A DNA stretch of 37,643 bases from the NCBI RefSeq assembly GCF_964229645.1, contig NZ_CAXREX010000218.1, forward strand, positions 1-37,643, read 5' to 3'. The translations under genes and the position numbers were made by a program. The stretch comes from Nioella sp964229645 (GTDB lineage: Bacteria; Pseudomonadota; Alphaproteobacteria; Rhodobacterales; Rhodobacteraceae). The notes below the pieces were generated by a model that saw only the letters and a program-made list of their open reading frames with translations, made no database searches and had not been told where the DNA came from. Shown piece by piece: positions 24,609 through 32,339 of this stretch; within the stretch, counting starts at the first letter, position 1, and each line of letters starts with the position of its first letter.

Positions 24609-25451
24609 TCAGCCCGCCGCCACCTGGCGGGCGAGCGCACAGAAGCCCTCGATCGGCACCTGTTCGGCGCGGTCGGTGGGCTTCAACCCCGCCGCGAGGA
24701 TCCGGTCCTCGATATCCGGCGCGACCCCCTTCAAGGCCGCTCGCAACATCTTGCGCCGCTGGTTGAACCCGGCGGCGACCACCCGGTCCAACACCTTCGG
24801 ATTGGCCTCGAAACGAGGCGCGGGCAGGGCTGTCAGATGCACCACTGCCGAGCGCACCTTGGGCGGCGGCGTGAAGGCTTCGGGCGGCAGGCTCATGACG
24901 ATCCGCGCCTCCGAGCGCCACTGGGCCAGCACGGCCAGGCGCCCATAGGACTTGCCGCCGGGCTGCGCCACGATCCGTTCGGCCACCTCGCGTTGGAACA
25001 TCAGCGTCAGGCTGTCCCAAAGCGGCGGCCAGGCGGGCGGGGTCAGCCAGCGCACCAGCAATTCGGTCCCCACGTTGTAAGGCAGGTTCGCAACCACCTT
25101 GATCGGCGGAGTCAGATGCGCGGCCCAATCAACCTCCAGCGCGTCGGCATTCAACACCTCCAGCCGCCCCGGATAGGCGTCGGCAATCTCGGCCAGGGCA
25201 GGCAGGCAGCGCGCGTCCTTCTCGATCGCGACCACACGGCGCGCGCCCTCGGCCAGCAGCCCGCGCGTCAACCCGCCGGGCCCCGGACCCACCTCCAGCA
25301 CATCCGCGCCCGACAGGTCCCCGGCTGACCGGGCGATCTTGGCGGTGAGGTTCAGGTCCAGCAGGAAATTCTGCCCAAGCGCCTTTCGGGCACTCAGCCC
25401 ATGGGTGGCGATGACCTCGCGCAGGGGGGGCAGTCCGTCAATCGTGGCCAT
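24609..25451 (-). CDS. rsmA: 16S rRNA adenine(1518/1519)-N6 dimethyltransferase
   Basis: A 280-residue KsgA/Dim1-family enzyme. It shows ARKALGQNFLLD at the N-terminus, the SAM motif VLEVGPGPGGLTRGLL, and the catalytic NLPYNVGTELLVRWL (motif IV). It dimethylates two adjacent adenines near the 3' end of 16S rRNA late in 30S assembly. ATG at 25451 was preferred over the Met four codons upstream because MATIDGLPPLR fits the family. It is the last gene of the minus-strand block after pdxA, but repeat copy B separates them. Confidence 0.95.
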   Translation of the reverse strand: MATIDGLPPLREVIATHGLSARKALGQNFLLDLNLTAKIARSAGDLSGADVLEVGPGPGGLTRGLLAEGARRVVAIEKDARCLPALAEIADAYPGRLEVLNADALEVDWAAHLTPPIKVVANLPYNVGTELLVRWLTPPAWPPLWDSLTLMFQREVAERIVAQPGGKSYGRLAVLAQWRSEARIVMSLPPEAFTPPPKVRSAVVHLTALPAPRFEANPKVLDRVVAAGFNQRRKMLRAALKGVAPDIEDRILAAGLKPTDRAEQVPIEGFCALARQVAAG

Positions 25452-25462
25452 GTAACCCCCCA

Positions 25463-25546
25463 TTAAGGTTAACGCGCGCGCCCCCCTTCATTGTTCCCAA
25501 AATATCCCGGGGGCGTCGCCGCAAGGCGACGGGGGCAGAGCCCCCC
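25463..25546 (+). repeat. Dispersed intergenic repeat, copy B
   Basis: TTAAGGTTAACGCG, TTCATTGTTCC and AAAATATCCCGGGGG match copy A at 21244. Two hairpins follow: GTCGCC/GGCGAC around GCAA (about 25516-25531) and GGGGGC/GCCCCC around AGA (about 25532-25546). Read on the minus strand, the pdxA message would meet the hairpins just after its stop and then a short T-rich stretch, resembling a terminator. It fills most of the pdxA-rsmA gap. Confidence 0.8.
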
Positions 25547-25556
25547 GCGACACCGC

Positions 25557-26549
25557 TCATCGCGCGCCTCCGGCCCGGGCAAGGGCCATCTTTCGGGCCA
25601 TGCGCAGCGCGGCGATCATGCTGGTCGGGTCGGCCTGTCCACGTCCCGCGATGTCGAAAGCGGTGCCATGATCGGGCGAGGTGCGGATGAAGGGCAGTCC
25701 AAGCGTCACGTTCACGCCGCCCGCGAAATCGAGCGTCTTGATCGGGATGAGCGCCTGGTCGTGATACATGGCAATGGCCGCGTCATAGCGGCTGCGCACG
25801 GCGGCGTGAAACATGGTGTCGGCCGAAAGCGGCCCGGTGAGGTCCAGCCCCTCGGCGCGCAGCCGGTCGAGCGCGGGCGAGATCATCTCGATCTCTTCGC
25901 GCCCCATCGCCCCGCCTTCCCCGGCATGGGGGTTGAGCCCCGTCACCCACAGCCGGGGCGCGGCAATGCCGAAGTCGCGGATCAGCGCGTCATGGGTGAT
26001 GCGGATCGTCTCGGCCAGAGCCTCTTCGGTCAGGGCCCCGGGCACGTCCTCCAGCGCGATATGGATGGTCACCGGCACCACGCGCAATTCCTCGCAGGCC
26101 AGCATCATCACCACGCGCGCGACACCGGCCAGGTGGGCGAGATACTCGGTATGGCCGGGAAAGGCGAAACCTGCCCCGTCCTTGAGGGCCTTCTTGTGAA
26201 TGGGCGCGGTGCAGATGGCCGACGCCGACCCTGCCTGCACCAGCTCCACCCCGCGGGCGATGGCGTCGATCACGCCCTGGGCGTTCCTGGGGTCAGGCTG
26301 GCCGGGCAGTGCCTCGGCCCCGAAGGCCAGCGGCAGAAGCGGCAGGTGATCGGCGGGCACCGAAGCCACCTCGTCGGGCGCGGTGATCTCGGTCACCGGC
26401 CCGAACCCTGCAAAATGGCGCGGGTCGCCAATGGCGAAGAAGGGCAGCTCCGCGCCAAGTGCGGCACGCGCCTTCACCACGATTTCGGGGCCGACGCCGG
26501 ATGGCTCCCCGCAGCTGACGGCGACGGGGGGCAGGGGGGCGGCGCTCAT
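25557..26549 (-). CDS. pdxA: 4-hydroxythreonine-4-phosphate dehydrogenase
   Basis: A 330-residue PdxA. Seen are VAVSCGEPSGVGPEI at the N-terminus, CTAPIHKKALKDGAGFAFPGHTEYLA, WVTGLNPHAGEGG, AMYHDQALIPIKTLDF and RTSPDHGTAFDIAGRG. The histidines of HTEYL, NPHAGEGG and MYHDQ fit the divalent-metal site. It oxidises 4-phosphohydroxy-threonine on the way to pyridoxal phosphate. The ATG overlaps the surA stop codon (ATGA), which fixes the start and indicates coupling. Confidence 0.96.
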   Translation of the reverse strand: MSAAPLPPVAVSCGEPSGVGPEIVVKARAALGAELPFFAIGDPRHFAGFGPVTEITAPDEVASVPADHLPLLPLAFGAEALPGQPDPRNAQGVIDAIARGVELVQAGSASAICTAPIHKKALKDGAGFAFPGHTEYLAHLAGVARVVMMLACEELRVVPVTIHIALEDVPGALTEEALAETIRITHDALIRDFGIAAPRLWVTGLNPHAGEGGAMGREEIEMISPALDRLRAEGLDLTGPLSADTMFHAAVRSRYDAAIAMYHDQALIPIKTLDFAGGVNVTLGLPFIRTSPDHGTAFDIAGRGQADPTSMIAALRMARKMALARAGGAR

Positions 26550-27784
26550 GGGTTTTCGTCGATGATCGCGTCGGCGCGCAGCTCGGCCATGTAGCCCGCC
26601 GCGTAGCTTTCCAGCCGCTGCTGGAAGAGCGCGGCACGCACCTCGTCCCGACCACCCTCGGGCAGTTCGGTCGACCGTCCGCACAGCATCAGGAACAGAA
26701 GCTGGGTGCCGTCGGCGCGGGTCAGGTTGGTGGAAATCTCGTTGGCATCAAGCCGCAGAAGCTCCAGCGCGATATCGCCCGGCACGTCCTCTGCGGGCAG
26801 GGTGACGATCTCGAAGCCGCCGGGACGCACCCCGTACAGGTCGTCGCAGGTGTCGATCTCGTCGGCCAGTTCCGCTGCTTCGCCCAGGGCTTCCGCGCTT
26901 TGGCCGCCGGGGATCAGGACCTGCGCATATTCCACTGCCGTCACAACCGGTTCCACGAAGCCGGTTTCATCGAGGCCCCGCATCTGGAAGATCGCGATTG
27001 CCGGGCCAAGCGGCACCGGGTCGGTCACGTCGCCCACGTCCATCGGCAACAGCATCGCGCGCAGCTGCGGCGGAATGCTGGACAGGGGACGCCAGCCAAG
27101 CCCGCCACCCGACTGGGCGCTCGGCGCGGCCGAATAGCTTCGCGCGGCTTGCGAGAAGCTGCCGATCGAGCCGTCGATCTCGTCGACCAGGCGGGCCATT
27201 TCGGTCCGGATTTGTTCGGAGTTTTCCGGGGTGATGGGCACCACCAGCTCGGCAATGTTGATCTGTGCACCGCCATCGCTGCCAGAGAGCGTCAGCGCGC
27301 GGTCAATCTCCTCTTCGGAAACCTGCGCCCGCGGGCCGAAACGGGCCTGCACGATGTTGCGCCAGGTGATGCCGGCGGCCACGAAGTCGCGGAAGGTTTC
27401 CGGGGCCACGCCCTCGTTCTGCATGGCGCCAAGGAAGGCCTCTACGCTCATGTTGGCGCGTGCGGCGAATTCGGTCATGCCCTGTTCGACCTGCTCGACC
27501 GAGGCCAGCATGCCATAGCGTTCGCCCACTTCCTGTTGCAGGCGTTCGTTCACCAGGTCCTCGCGCGCCTGTTCCACCAGGTCGCCCGGTGCGTTCAGCA
27601 CTTCGAGGAACCGGGCGCGCTGCGCGATCTCGAAATTGGTGACGATGCGGTCATTGACCGTGACCGCCGGTGAAAACAACCCCTGCGCCAGAACGGGTGC
27701 GCTGCCTGCAAGGCCAAGCACCAGTGCCGCGGCCATCGCTTTGAGGGCGGTGAAGGGTCGGGATCTGTCTGCTCGGGTCGTCAT
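26546..27784 (-). CDS. surA: SurA-type periplasmic peptidyl-prolyl isomerase/chaperone
   Basis: A 412-residue exported protein. The signal peptide is AMAAALVLGLAGSAPVLAQG. A SurA N-terminal chaperone domain follows (VTVNDRIVTNFEIAQRARFLEVL), then a PpiC-like parvulin region (INIAELVVPITPENSEQI, GGGLGWRPLSSIPPQLRAMLLPMDVGDVT in two stretches) and a C-terminal part with cysteines in DTCDDLYG and LMLCGR. It should escort outer-membrane proteins such as LptD, whose gene lies 34 bases upstream. ATG at 27784 was chosen over the long upstream frame, which runs into lptD. Divergence from enteric SurA is substantial, as expected in alphaproteobacteria. Confidence 0.9.
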   Translation of the reverse strand: MTTRADRSRPFTALKAMAAALVLGLAGSAPVLAQGLFSPAVTVNDRIVTNFEIAQRARFLEVLNAPGDLVEQAREDLVNERLQQEVGERYGMLASVEQVEQGMTEFAARANMSVEAFLGAMQNEGVAPETFRDFVAAGITWRNIVQARFGPRAQVSEEEIDRALTLSGSDGGAQINIAELVVPITPENSEQIRTEMARLVDEIDGSIGSFSQAARSYSAAPSAQSGGGLGWRPLSSIPPQLRAMLLPMDVGDVTDPVPLGPAIAIFQMRGLDETGFVEPVVTAVEYAQVLIPGGQSAEALGEAAELADEIDTCDDLYGVRPGGFEIVTLPAEDVPGDIALELLRLDANEISTNLTRADGTQLLFLMLCGRSTELPEGGRDEVRAALFQQRLESYAAGYMAELRADAIIDENP

Positions 27785-27818
27785 GCTTATGTCCGTCTGT
27801 CGTTCGTGTCGTCCGGGT

Positions 27819-29984
27819 CTACATCCGGCAGCTGCGATCGTAGCGTCGGCCGTCGCGGCTTGCGCCGAAGCCGTTGAGCGAGACCGACAGCCCGATATCA
27901 GTGTCCGAGGGCAAGGTAGCCGAGGAAGTGAAGCGGTGCGAGAGGGAAAACTCGATATCCACGCACTCGGTGGCATAGGTGAGGCTCAGCCCGGCCCGTG
28001 TGGGCTCGTTTTCCGCGAAATCGTAGCGCCAGTCGACGCCTGCGGCCCAGGCATTGTCGAAATCGTAAGCCGCGTCGAAGGCCCATTCGGCCATGTCCTC
28101 GGTGCGGCCCTCGGCGGCGTCTGCTTCCAGCCAGGTCATCGAGCTGCCGAGGTTCAGCTGATCGGTTTGCCAGCTCAGCCACAGTTCGTTCGAGCTGACA
28201 TTGAAGTTGTCGTCGACGATGGCGCGGTTCATCAGACGCAAGGTTTCGCCAAGCGACAGGCTGGCGGATACCATCAGGTCGGACCGGTCGCCCTGCAGGC
28301 CCGAACCGCGGGTGAACTGGCCGTAATCCTGGTTGCGCAAGACCTGTCCGAAGCTCAGGCCAAGCGACCAGCCATCGGGGTCGTCGCGGGTATAGGCCAA
28401 CCCGTAGGCCAGCCGCGCGCCAAGTTCCTGGCCATCTGCGCCCGGAAAGCGGTTGAGCGAAAAGAGATTGCCCTCGTCAAATTCGACGATGGCCCCATCT
28501 TCACCGATTCCAGCCGGAAGTGGGGGCAGCAGCGTTCCCGTATCGGGTGCCCAGACATATTGCAGGACGGGTTCCAGCAGATGCGTCACACCGTTTTGCC
28601 CGGCCCGCGCCAGCGGCCAGCGCAGTTCAGCGGCCAGGTAGGGCGTGCTGCGCTCGATGGTGTCGGGGAAGGCGGGGTCCTGGTGGATCGTGTAGATGTC
28701 CCCCTGCCAGTCGGCCTCGATCGCGGCCAGCAATCCCGCAGGCAGGATCCAGTCGCGCCGCCAGTTGGCGTCGAGGCTGATCCGCGCGACATCGCGCCCA
28801 ACCGTGGGCGCGCTCGACTGCCGGTGATGGCTGTGGGTCGTCAGGCCGAAGGTGGCAATGCCGCCGATCAGGGCAGGATGGACACGCTGCGTGATCTCGC
28901 CGTCGATCATCTGCGTGGGCAGGGTGAAGTTGTCATCGCCAACGCGCAGGGATTCGAAATCGGTCATGCCAAAGCCGATATACTGGTTGCGCGAGGTCCG
29001 GGTGATGTCGAAGCCCGAGCTCAGGCTGTCTTCCTCGGAAAAGCCGTAGGTCAGCAGGTAGTCAGGGTCCGACACGGCCTGGTAATCGAAGTCCATCCGG
29101 AAGCCGAGCGGCAGGTCGAACCAGCCCTCTGCAAAGACGTAAGATCGGTTGGAGCGGTCTGTCAGATCGTCCCAGCTGAGCGCGCCGTTGATTTCGATGA
29201 ACCCGTTGACGAAGGCCCGGCGGAACCGCGCCTCAAGCGTTTGCGTCTCGCCCAGGGTGACATAGGGCGTCAGCGTCAGGTCCGTATGATCGCCCATGGC
29301 GATGAAATAGGGCAGGCGGATGCCGGTGCCGAGCTGGTTCGAGGCCCGAAGCTCCGGGATCAGGAAACCGGTGGCGCGCTCCAGCGTCGGATCGGGCAGG
29401 CGCAGGCGCGGGATATAGGCAATGGGCACCCCGATGACCCGGAACTGAGCGCCTTCGAAATAGAGCTGCTGTTCTTCCTGGTCATGCACGACCCGGCGCG
29501 CGCGTATCTGCCATAACGGCACCGGGTTCGCCGCGCAGACCTCGCAGGAAGACGCAACCGTCTGATACATCTGCGTGTAGCGCCCGTCGACACGGTTGAT
29601 CTCGGTCGCGGCGATCTGCAGCTGGCGGTCCAGCACCATGCGCGCCGATTGCAGGACACCGTTTTGCAGGTCTGCCGACATCTGCGCGAACTCGGCGAAG
29701 ATCACGGTTCCGCCTTCGGCATCGGTCAGGGTGATCGGCCCCTCGACGGTGATGCGGTCGGTCTGGCCCTCGTAGCGGATGAGCCCCGCGCGCAGGCGCG
29801 ACCCCTCGTAAAACACTTCGACATTGCCTGATGCGGTGACCGAGGTGGTCGCGCGGTAAAAGCTGATATTGTCGGCAATCAATGTCGCGGGCAGGGCATC
29901 GGCCTGCGCCCAAAGCGCGGCCGGGGCCGAGACCAGCCCAGCCAGGGCAACAAGTGCTGCAAGTGTGACCTTGCGCAGCCCCAT
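27819..29984 (-). CDS. lptD: LPS-assembly outer membrane protein LptD
   Basis: A 721-residue LptD/OstA. The signal peptide is at 1-27 (MGLRKVTLAALVALAGLVSA, then PAALWAQ). The periplasmic OstA jelly roll begins LIADNISFYRATTSVTASGN. A long beta-barrel domain with alternating aromatic strands ends in RRYDRSCRM. Only four clear cysteines are seen: SSCEVC in the periplasmic part, TECVD and RSCRM at the C-terminus. It inserts LPS into the outer leaflet, fed by LptFG. Its ATG shares one base with the lptG stop (TGATG). The longer in-frame extension overlaps lptG and is rejected. Confidence 0.95.
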   Translation of the reverse strand: MGLRKVTLAALVALAGLVSAPAALWAQADALPATLIADNISFYRATTSVTASGNVEVFYEGSRLRAGLIRYEGQTDRITVEGPITLTDAEGGTVIFAEFAQMSADLQNGVLQSARMVLDRQLQIAATEINRVDGRYTQMYQTVASSCEVCAANPVPLWQIRARRVVHDQEEQQLYFEGAQFRVIGVPIAYIPRLRLPDPTLERATGFLIPELRASNQLGTGIRLPYFIAMGDHTDLTLTPYVTLGETQTLEARFRRAFVNGFIEINGALSWDDLTDRSNRSYVFAEGWFDLPLGFRMDFDYQAVSDPDYLLTYGFSEEDSLSSGFDITRTSRNQYIGFGMTDFESLRVGDDNFTLPTQMIDGEITQRVHPALIGGIATFGLTTHSHHRQSSAPTVGRDVARISLDANWRRDWILPAGLLAAIEADWQGDIYTIHQDPAFPDTIERSTPYLAAELRWPLARAGQNGVTHLLEPVLQYVWAPDTGTLLPPLPAGIGEDGAIVEFDEGNLFSLNRFPGADGQELGARLAYGLAYTRDDPDGWSLGLSFGQVLRNQDYGQFTRGSGLQGDRSDLMVSASLSLGETLRLMNRAIVDDNFNVSSNELWLSWQTDQLNLGSSMTWLEADAAEGRTEDMAEWAFDAAYDFDNAWAAGVDWRYDFAENEPTRAGLSLTYATECVDIEFSLSHRFTSSATLPSDTDIGLSVSLNGFGASRDGRRYDRSCRM

Positions 29985-31078
29985 CACCCGTCCTCCGTAT
30001 GCAGAAGGAAGGTCAGTGAGAGAAGAATCGCTGCGAGTGGGGGGGCAAGGGCCGCCACGGCGGCGGGCAACTGGCCGGACTCGCCCAGAACCTGCGCAAA
30101 ATTGCGCAGGAAATACGTGCCAAAGCCAAGAAGCAGCGCCAGCAAGACCATCACCCCGGTTTTCCCAAAACGGGTATGCCTCATCGTGAAGCTTGCGCCA
30201 ATCAAAACCATTGCGGCCAAGAGCAGCGGGTTGGCCAGTTCCATCATGAACCAGACACGGTGTTGCAGGGCGGCAAAGCCCGCCCGGCGCAGTTCCGCGA
30301 TGAAGGCGGGCAGTTCGTAGATCGGCACGGTCGAGGGCCGGCCAAAACTGTCGCGGATCTGGTCCCGGGTCAGGGTCGAGGCCAGGGTAAAGCTGTCCTG
30401 GGTCGTGGCCCCGGCCTCGGGGTTGGCCTCGCCCAAGGGCCAGATCTTGACATCGGTCAGGTTCCACGCCCCGGCGCTCAGCACCGCTTCGCGCGCATCG
30501 ATGCGGCTTTGCACCTGCCCGTCGCGGTCGAAGACAAAGAAGCTGGCGTCGAACAGCGAGGTGCCATCGCCATTGGCCCGCTCGGCCCGGATCACCGTCT
30601 GGCCGAACCGGCTGGCCTGGCGCAGCCACAGGCCGTCGCCGGAAACAGAAAGCGTGCGTTCTTCGCCAGTCTGGTAGCGCGCGATGGACAGCTCGTATTC
30701 CCGCTCGGTCGCGGCGACCAGCGGGTTGATCACCAGTAGCCCGAAAACGCCGATCAGGGTGGCCACGATGACCGGTGAAATGGCCGAGCGCAGGGCGGAC
30801 CGGCCCGAAGCGCGGATCACCACAAGCTCGGAGGTGCGCGCCAGCGACAGGAACATGACCAGCGTGGCCAGGATGATGAAAAGCGGCAGCAATTGATAAA
30901 GCGCGCCGGGCATGTCCAGCATGACCAGCCGCATGGCCGCCGAAAGCTCTGCATCCGCGCGGCCGATTTCGCGCAGTTGCTCGGACAGGTCGATCGGGAT
31001 CAGCACGGCAAGGAACACGGCCAGCACGATCAGGAAAGAGCGCAGGAACCGACGGGCGAGGTAGAAATGCAGGATCAT
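29984..31078 (-). CDS. lptG: LPS export ABC transporter permease LptG
   Basis: A 364-residue YjgP/YjgQ-family permease. It begins with FYLARRFLRSFLIVLAVFLAVLI, followed by a helix pair (LPLFIILATLVMFLSLARTSELVVIRASG, written in two parts), a central periplasmic beta-jellyroll and three C-terminal membrane segments (ELANPLLLAAMVLIGASF, MVLLALLLGFGTYFLRNF). It extracts LPS from the inner membrane with LptF and the LptB ATPase, which is encoded elsewhere. ATGA overlap with lptF sets the start. Confidence 0.94.
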   Translation of the reverse strand: MILHFYLARRFLRSFLIVLAVFLAVLIPIDLSEQLREIGRADAELSAAMRLVMLDMPGALYQLLPLFIILATLVMFLSLARTSELVVIRASGRSALRSAISPVIVATLIGVFGLLVINPLVAATEREYELSIARYQTGEERTLSVSGDGLWLRQASRFGQTVIRAERANGDGTSLFDASFFVFDRDGQVQSRIDAREAVLSAGAWNLTDVKIWPLGEANPEAGATTQDSFTLASTLTRDQIRDSFGRPSTVPIYELPAFIAELRRAGFAALQHRVWFMMELANPLLLAAMVLIGASFTMRHTRFGKTGVMVLLALLLGFGTYFLRNFAQVLGESGQLPAAVAALAPPLAAILLSLTFLLHTEDG

Positions 31079-32196
31079 ACTGCCGACCTCCGCCAACTTG
31101 GCCGGTATCCGCCCTGGGCGAGGTGGGTCATGGCAATGGCAATGGCCGCGGCGACGATGCATTGAACATAGGCCACCCCGGCCAGTCCCTCCCGGGTCGT
31201 GCCGATGGCTTCTGCGGCATTCCAGATCATCTGGATCGGCAGGATCAGAACGATCGCCAGCAGGATCTGCGGCCAGATCCCGAAACGGGAAAAGGCCCCC
31301 AGCATCAGCGTTGCGGTCGCGATGATCGGCACGAACAGGGCAAAGATCGGTTTGGCAATCCGGTCATGCCCTTCAAAGCGCAAAAGGGCGAGCGGCACGC
31401 CGAGCGACTCGGCATACGCACTGTTCGCCGTCAGAAGGGTTCCCGTCGACAGTTCCCGGTAGTGCAGCCGGCGTTCCCCCGGAGCCTCGATCAGGCCCGC
31501 GATGTCATAGGTGAAGTCGTCGAATTCCACGATCGACAGGCGCTGCCCCTCTAGCTCCAGCGTCTGCGCTGCGCCATTGAACATCACAAGGCGGGGTCCG
31601 GCCTCTGTCGAGACAAGAAGTGCGCGCTGCGCGGTATAGGTGGTTTCGACATCCGATTGCGAGCGGTCCTGCAGGAAGACATCCCGGAACTCGCCCAGTT
31701 CGGTGATCTCGCGGATGTAGACCGTGAGCCCGGTGGTTGGGTGCAGGAACTCGCCCTCGCGCAGCAATCTGCCGGTCATGTCCTGCGACACCTCGATTGT
31801 GCGGTCTGCCAGTCCGGACCGGGCGGCAGGCACCAGCAGGTGACCGAGAATCGACAAGAGCACCGCGAGGATGATTCCAAAGATCCAGACCGGGCGCAGA
31901 AGGCGCATGGCCGAGCATCCGGCGGTCTGCATAACCACCAGCTCGCTTTCCGAAATCATCCGGTTGGTCACGTAGATGGACGCCACGAAGGCGGCGACCG
32001 GGATCACGAGGAAGATGATTTGCGGCAGGGAAAGAATTGAAAACTCAAGGAAAACGCGCAGGGACTGGCCGTCGGCGACAAGTATGTCGAAGATGCCCAC
32101 GGCATTGTTGACCCAGTAGACGGAAATCAGCACGAGGCTGAAGAAGCTGAACAGGATCAGCAGCTGCGACAGGATATACCGGTCATAGCGACCCAC
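31075..32196 (-). CDS. lptF: LPS export ABC transporter permease LptF
   Basis: A 373-residue YjgP/YjgQ-family permease starting at GTG. MGRYDRYILSQLLILFSFFSL leads into the first membrane helix. ESELVVMQTAGCSAMRLLRP is the conserved cytoplasmic coupling region after the second membrane pair. A periplasmic beta domain follows (TGLTVYIREITELGEFRDVF), then C-terminal helices. It is the first gene of the minus-strand Lpt-SurA-PdxA-RsmA block and its promoter must lie in the 143-base divergent spacer with pepA. Confidence 0.94.
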   Translation of the reverse strand: MGRYDRYILSQLLILFSFFSLVLISVYWVNNAVGIFDILVADGQSLRVFLEFSILSLPQIIFLVIPVAAFVASIYVTNRMISESELVVMQTAGCSAMRLLRPVWIFGIILAVLLSILGHLLVPAARSGLADRTIEVSQDMTGRLLREGEFLHPTTGLTVYIREITELGEFRDVFLQDRSQSDVETTYTAQRALLVSTEAGPRLVMFNGAAQTLELEGQRLSIVEFDDFTYDIAGLIEAPGERRLHYRELSTGTLLTANSAYAESLGVPLALLRFEGHDRIAKPIFALFVPIIATATLMLGAFSRFGIWPQILLAIVLILPIQMIWNAAEAIGTTREGLAGVAYVQCIVAAAIAIAMTHLAQGGYRPSWRRSAV

Positions 32197-32221
32197 GGTT
32201 CCGCCCCCCCGAGCTTAGACG

Positions 32222-32250
32222 TTCAACATTCCCAGTGTGTCTGGTCTAAT
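32222..32250 (+). promoter_or_regulatory. Candidate pepA promoter
   Basis: TTCAAC (32222-32227), a 17-bp spacer and TCTAAT (32245-32250, 5 of 6 to the -10 consensus) lie 90 bases before pepA. The -35 is weak. Confidence 0.35.
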
Positions 32251-32293
32251 CCAATCACGGCCACAAGGACAGGCATATCTGGTCAAGCCCTTC

Positions 32294-32307
32294 CACTAGT
32301 CCTAGTG
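32294..32307. promoter_or_regulatory. Perfect 14-bp inverted repeat before pepA
   Basis: CACTAGTCCTAGTG has arms CACTAG/CTAGTG around TC, 32 bases before the pepA ATG and about 98 bases before the lptF start on the other strand. It may be an operator in the divergent promoter region or a leader hairpin. Confidence 0.35.
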
Positions 32308-32339
32308 TTGCCGAAGCTTACAGATTCAGAGGGTTGAAG

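Noticed and set aside
27636..29516. A 626-codon plus-strand open frame opposite surA and lptD
   Set aside because: The minus strand holds well-supported lptD and surA; the plus frame has low-complexity composition and no recognisable domain.
29985..30629. N-terminal extension of lptD inside lptG
   Set aside because: The true ATG at 29984 is followed by a good signal peptide; the extension is out-of-frame lptG sequence.
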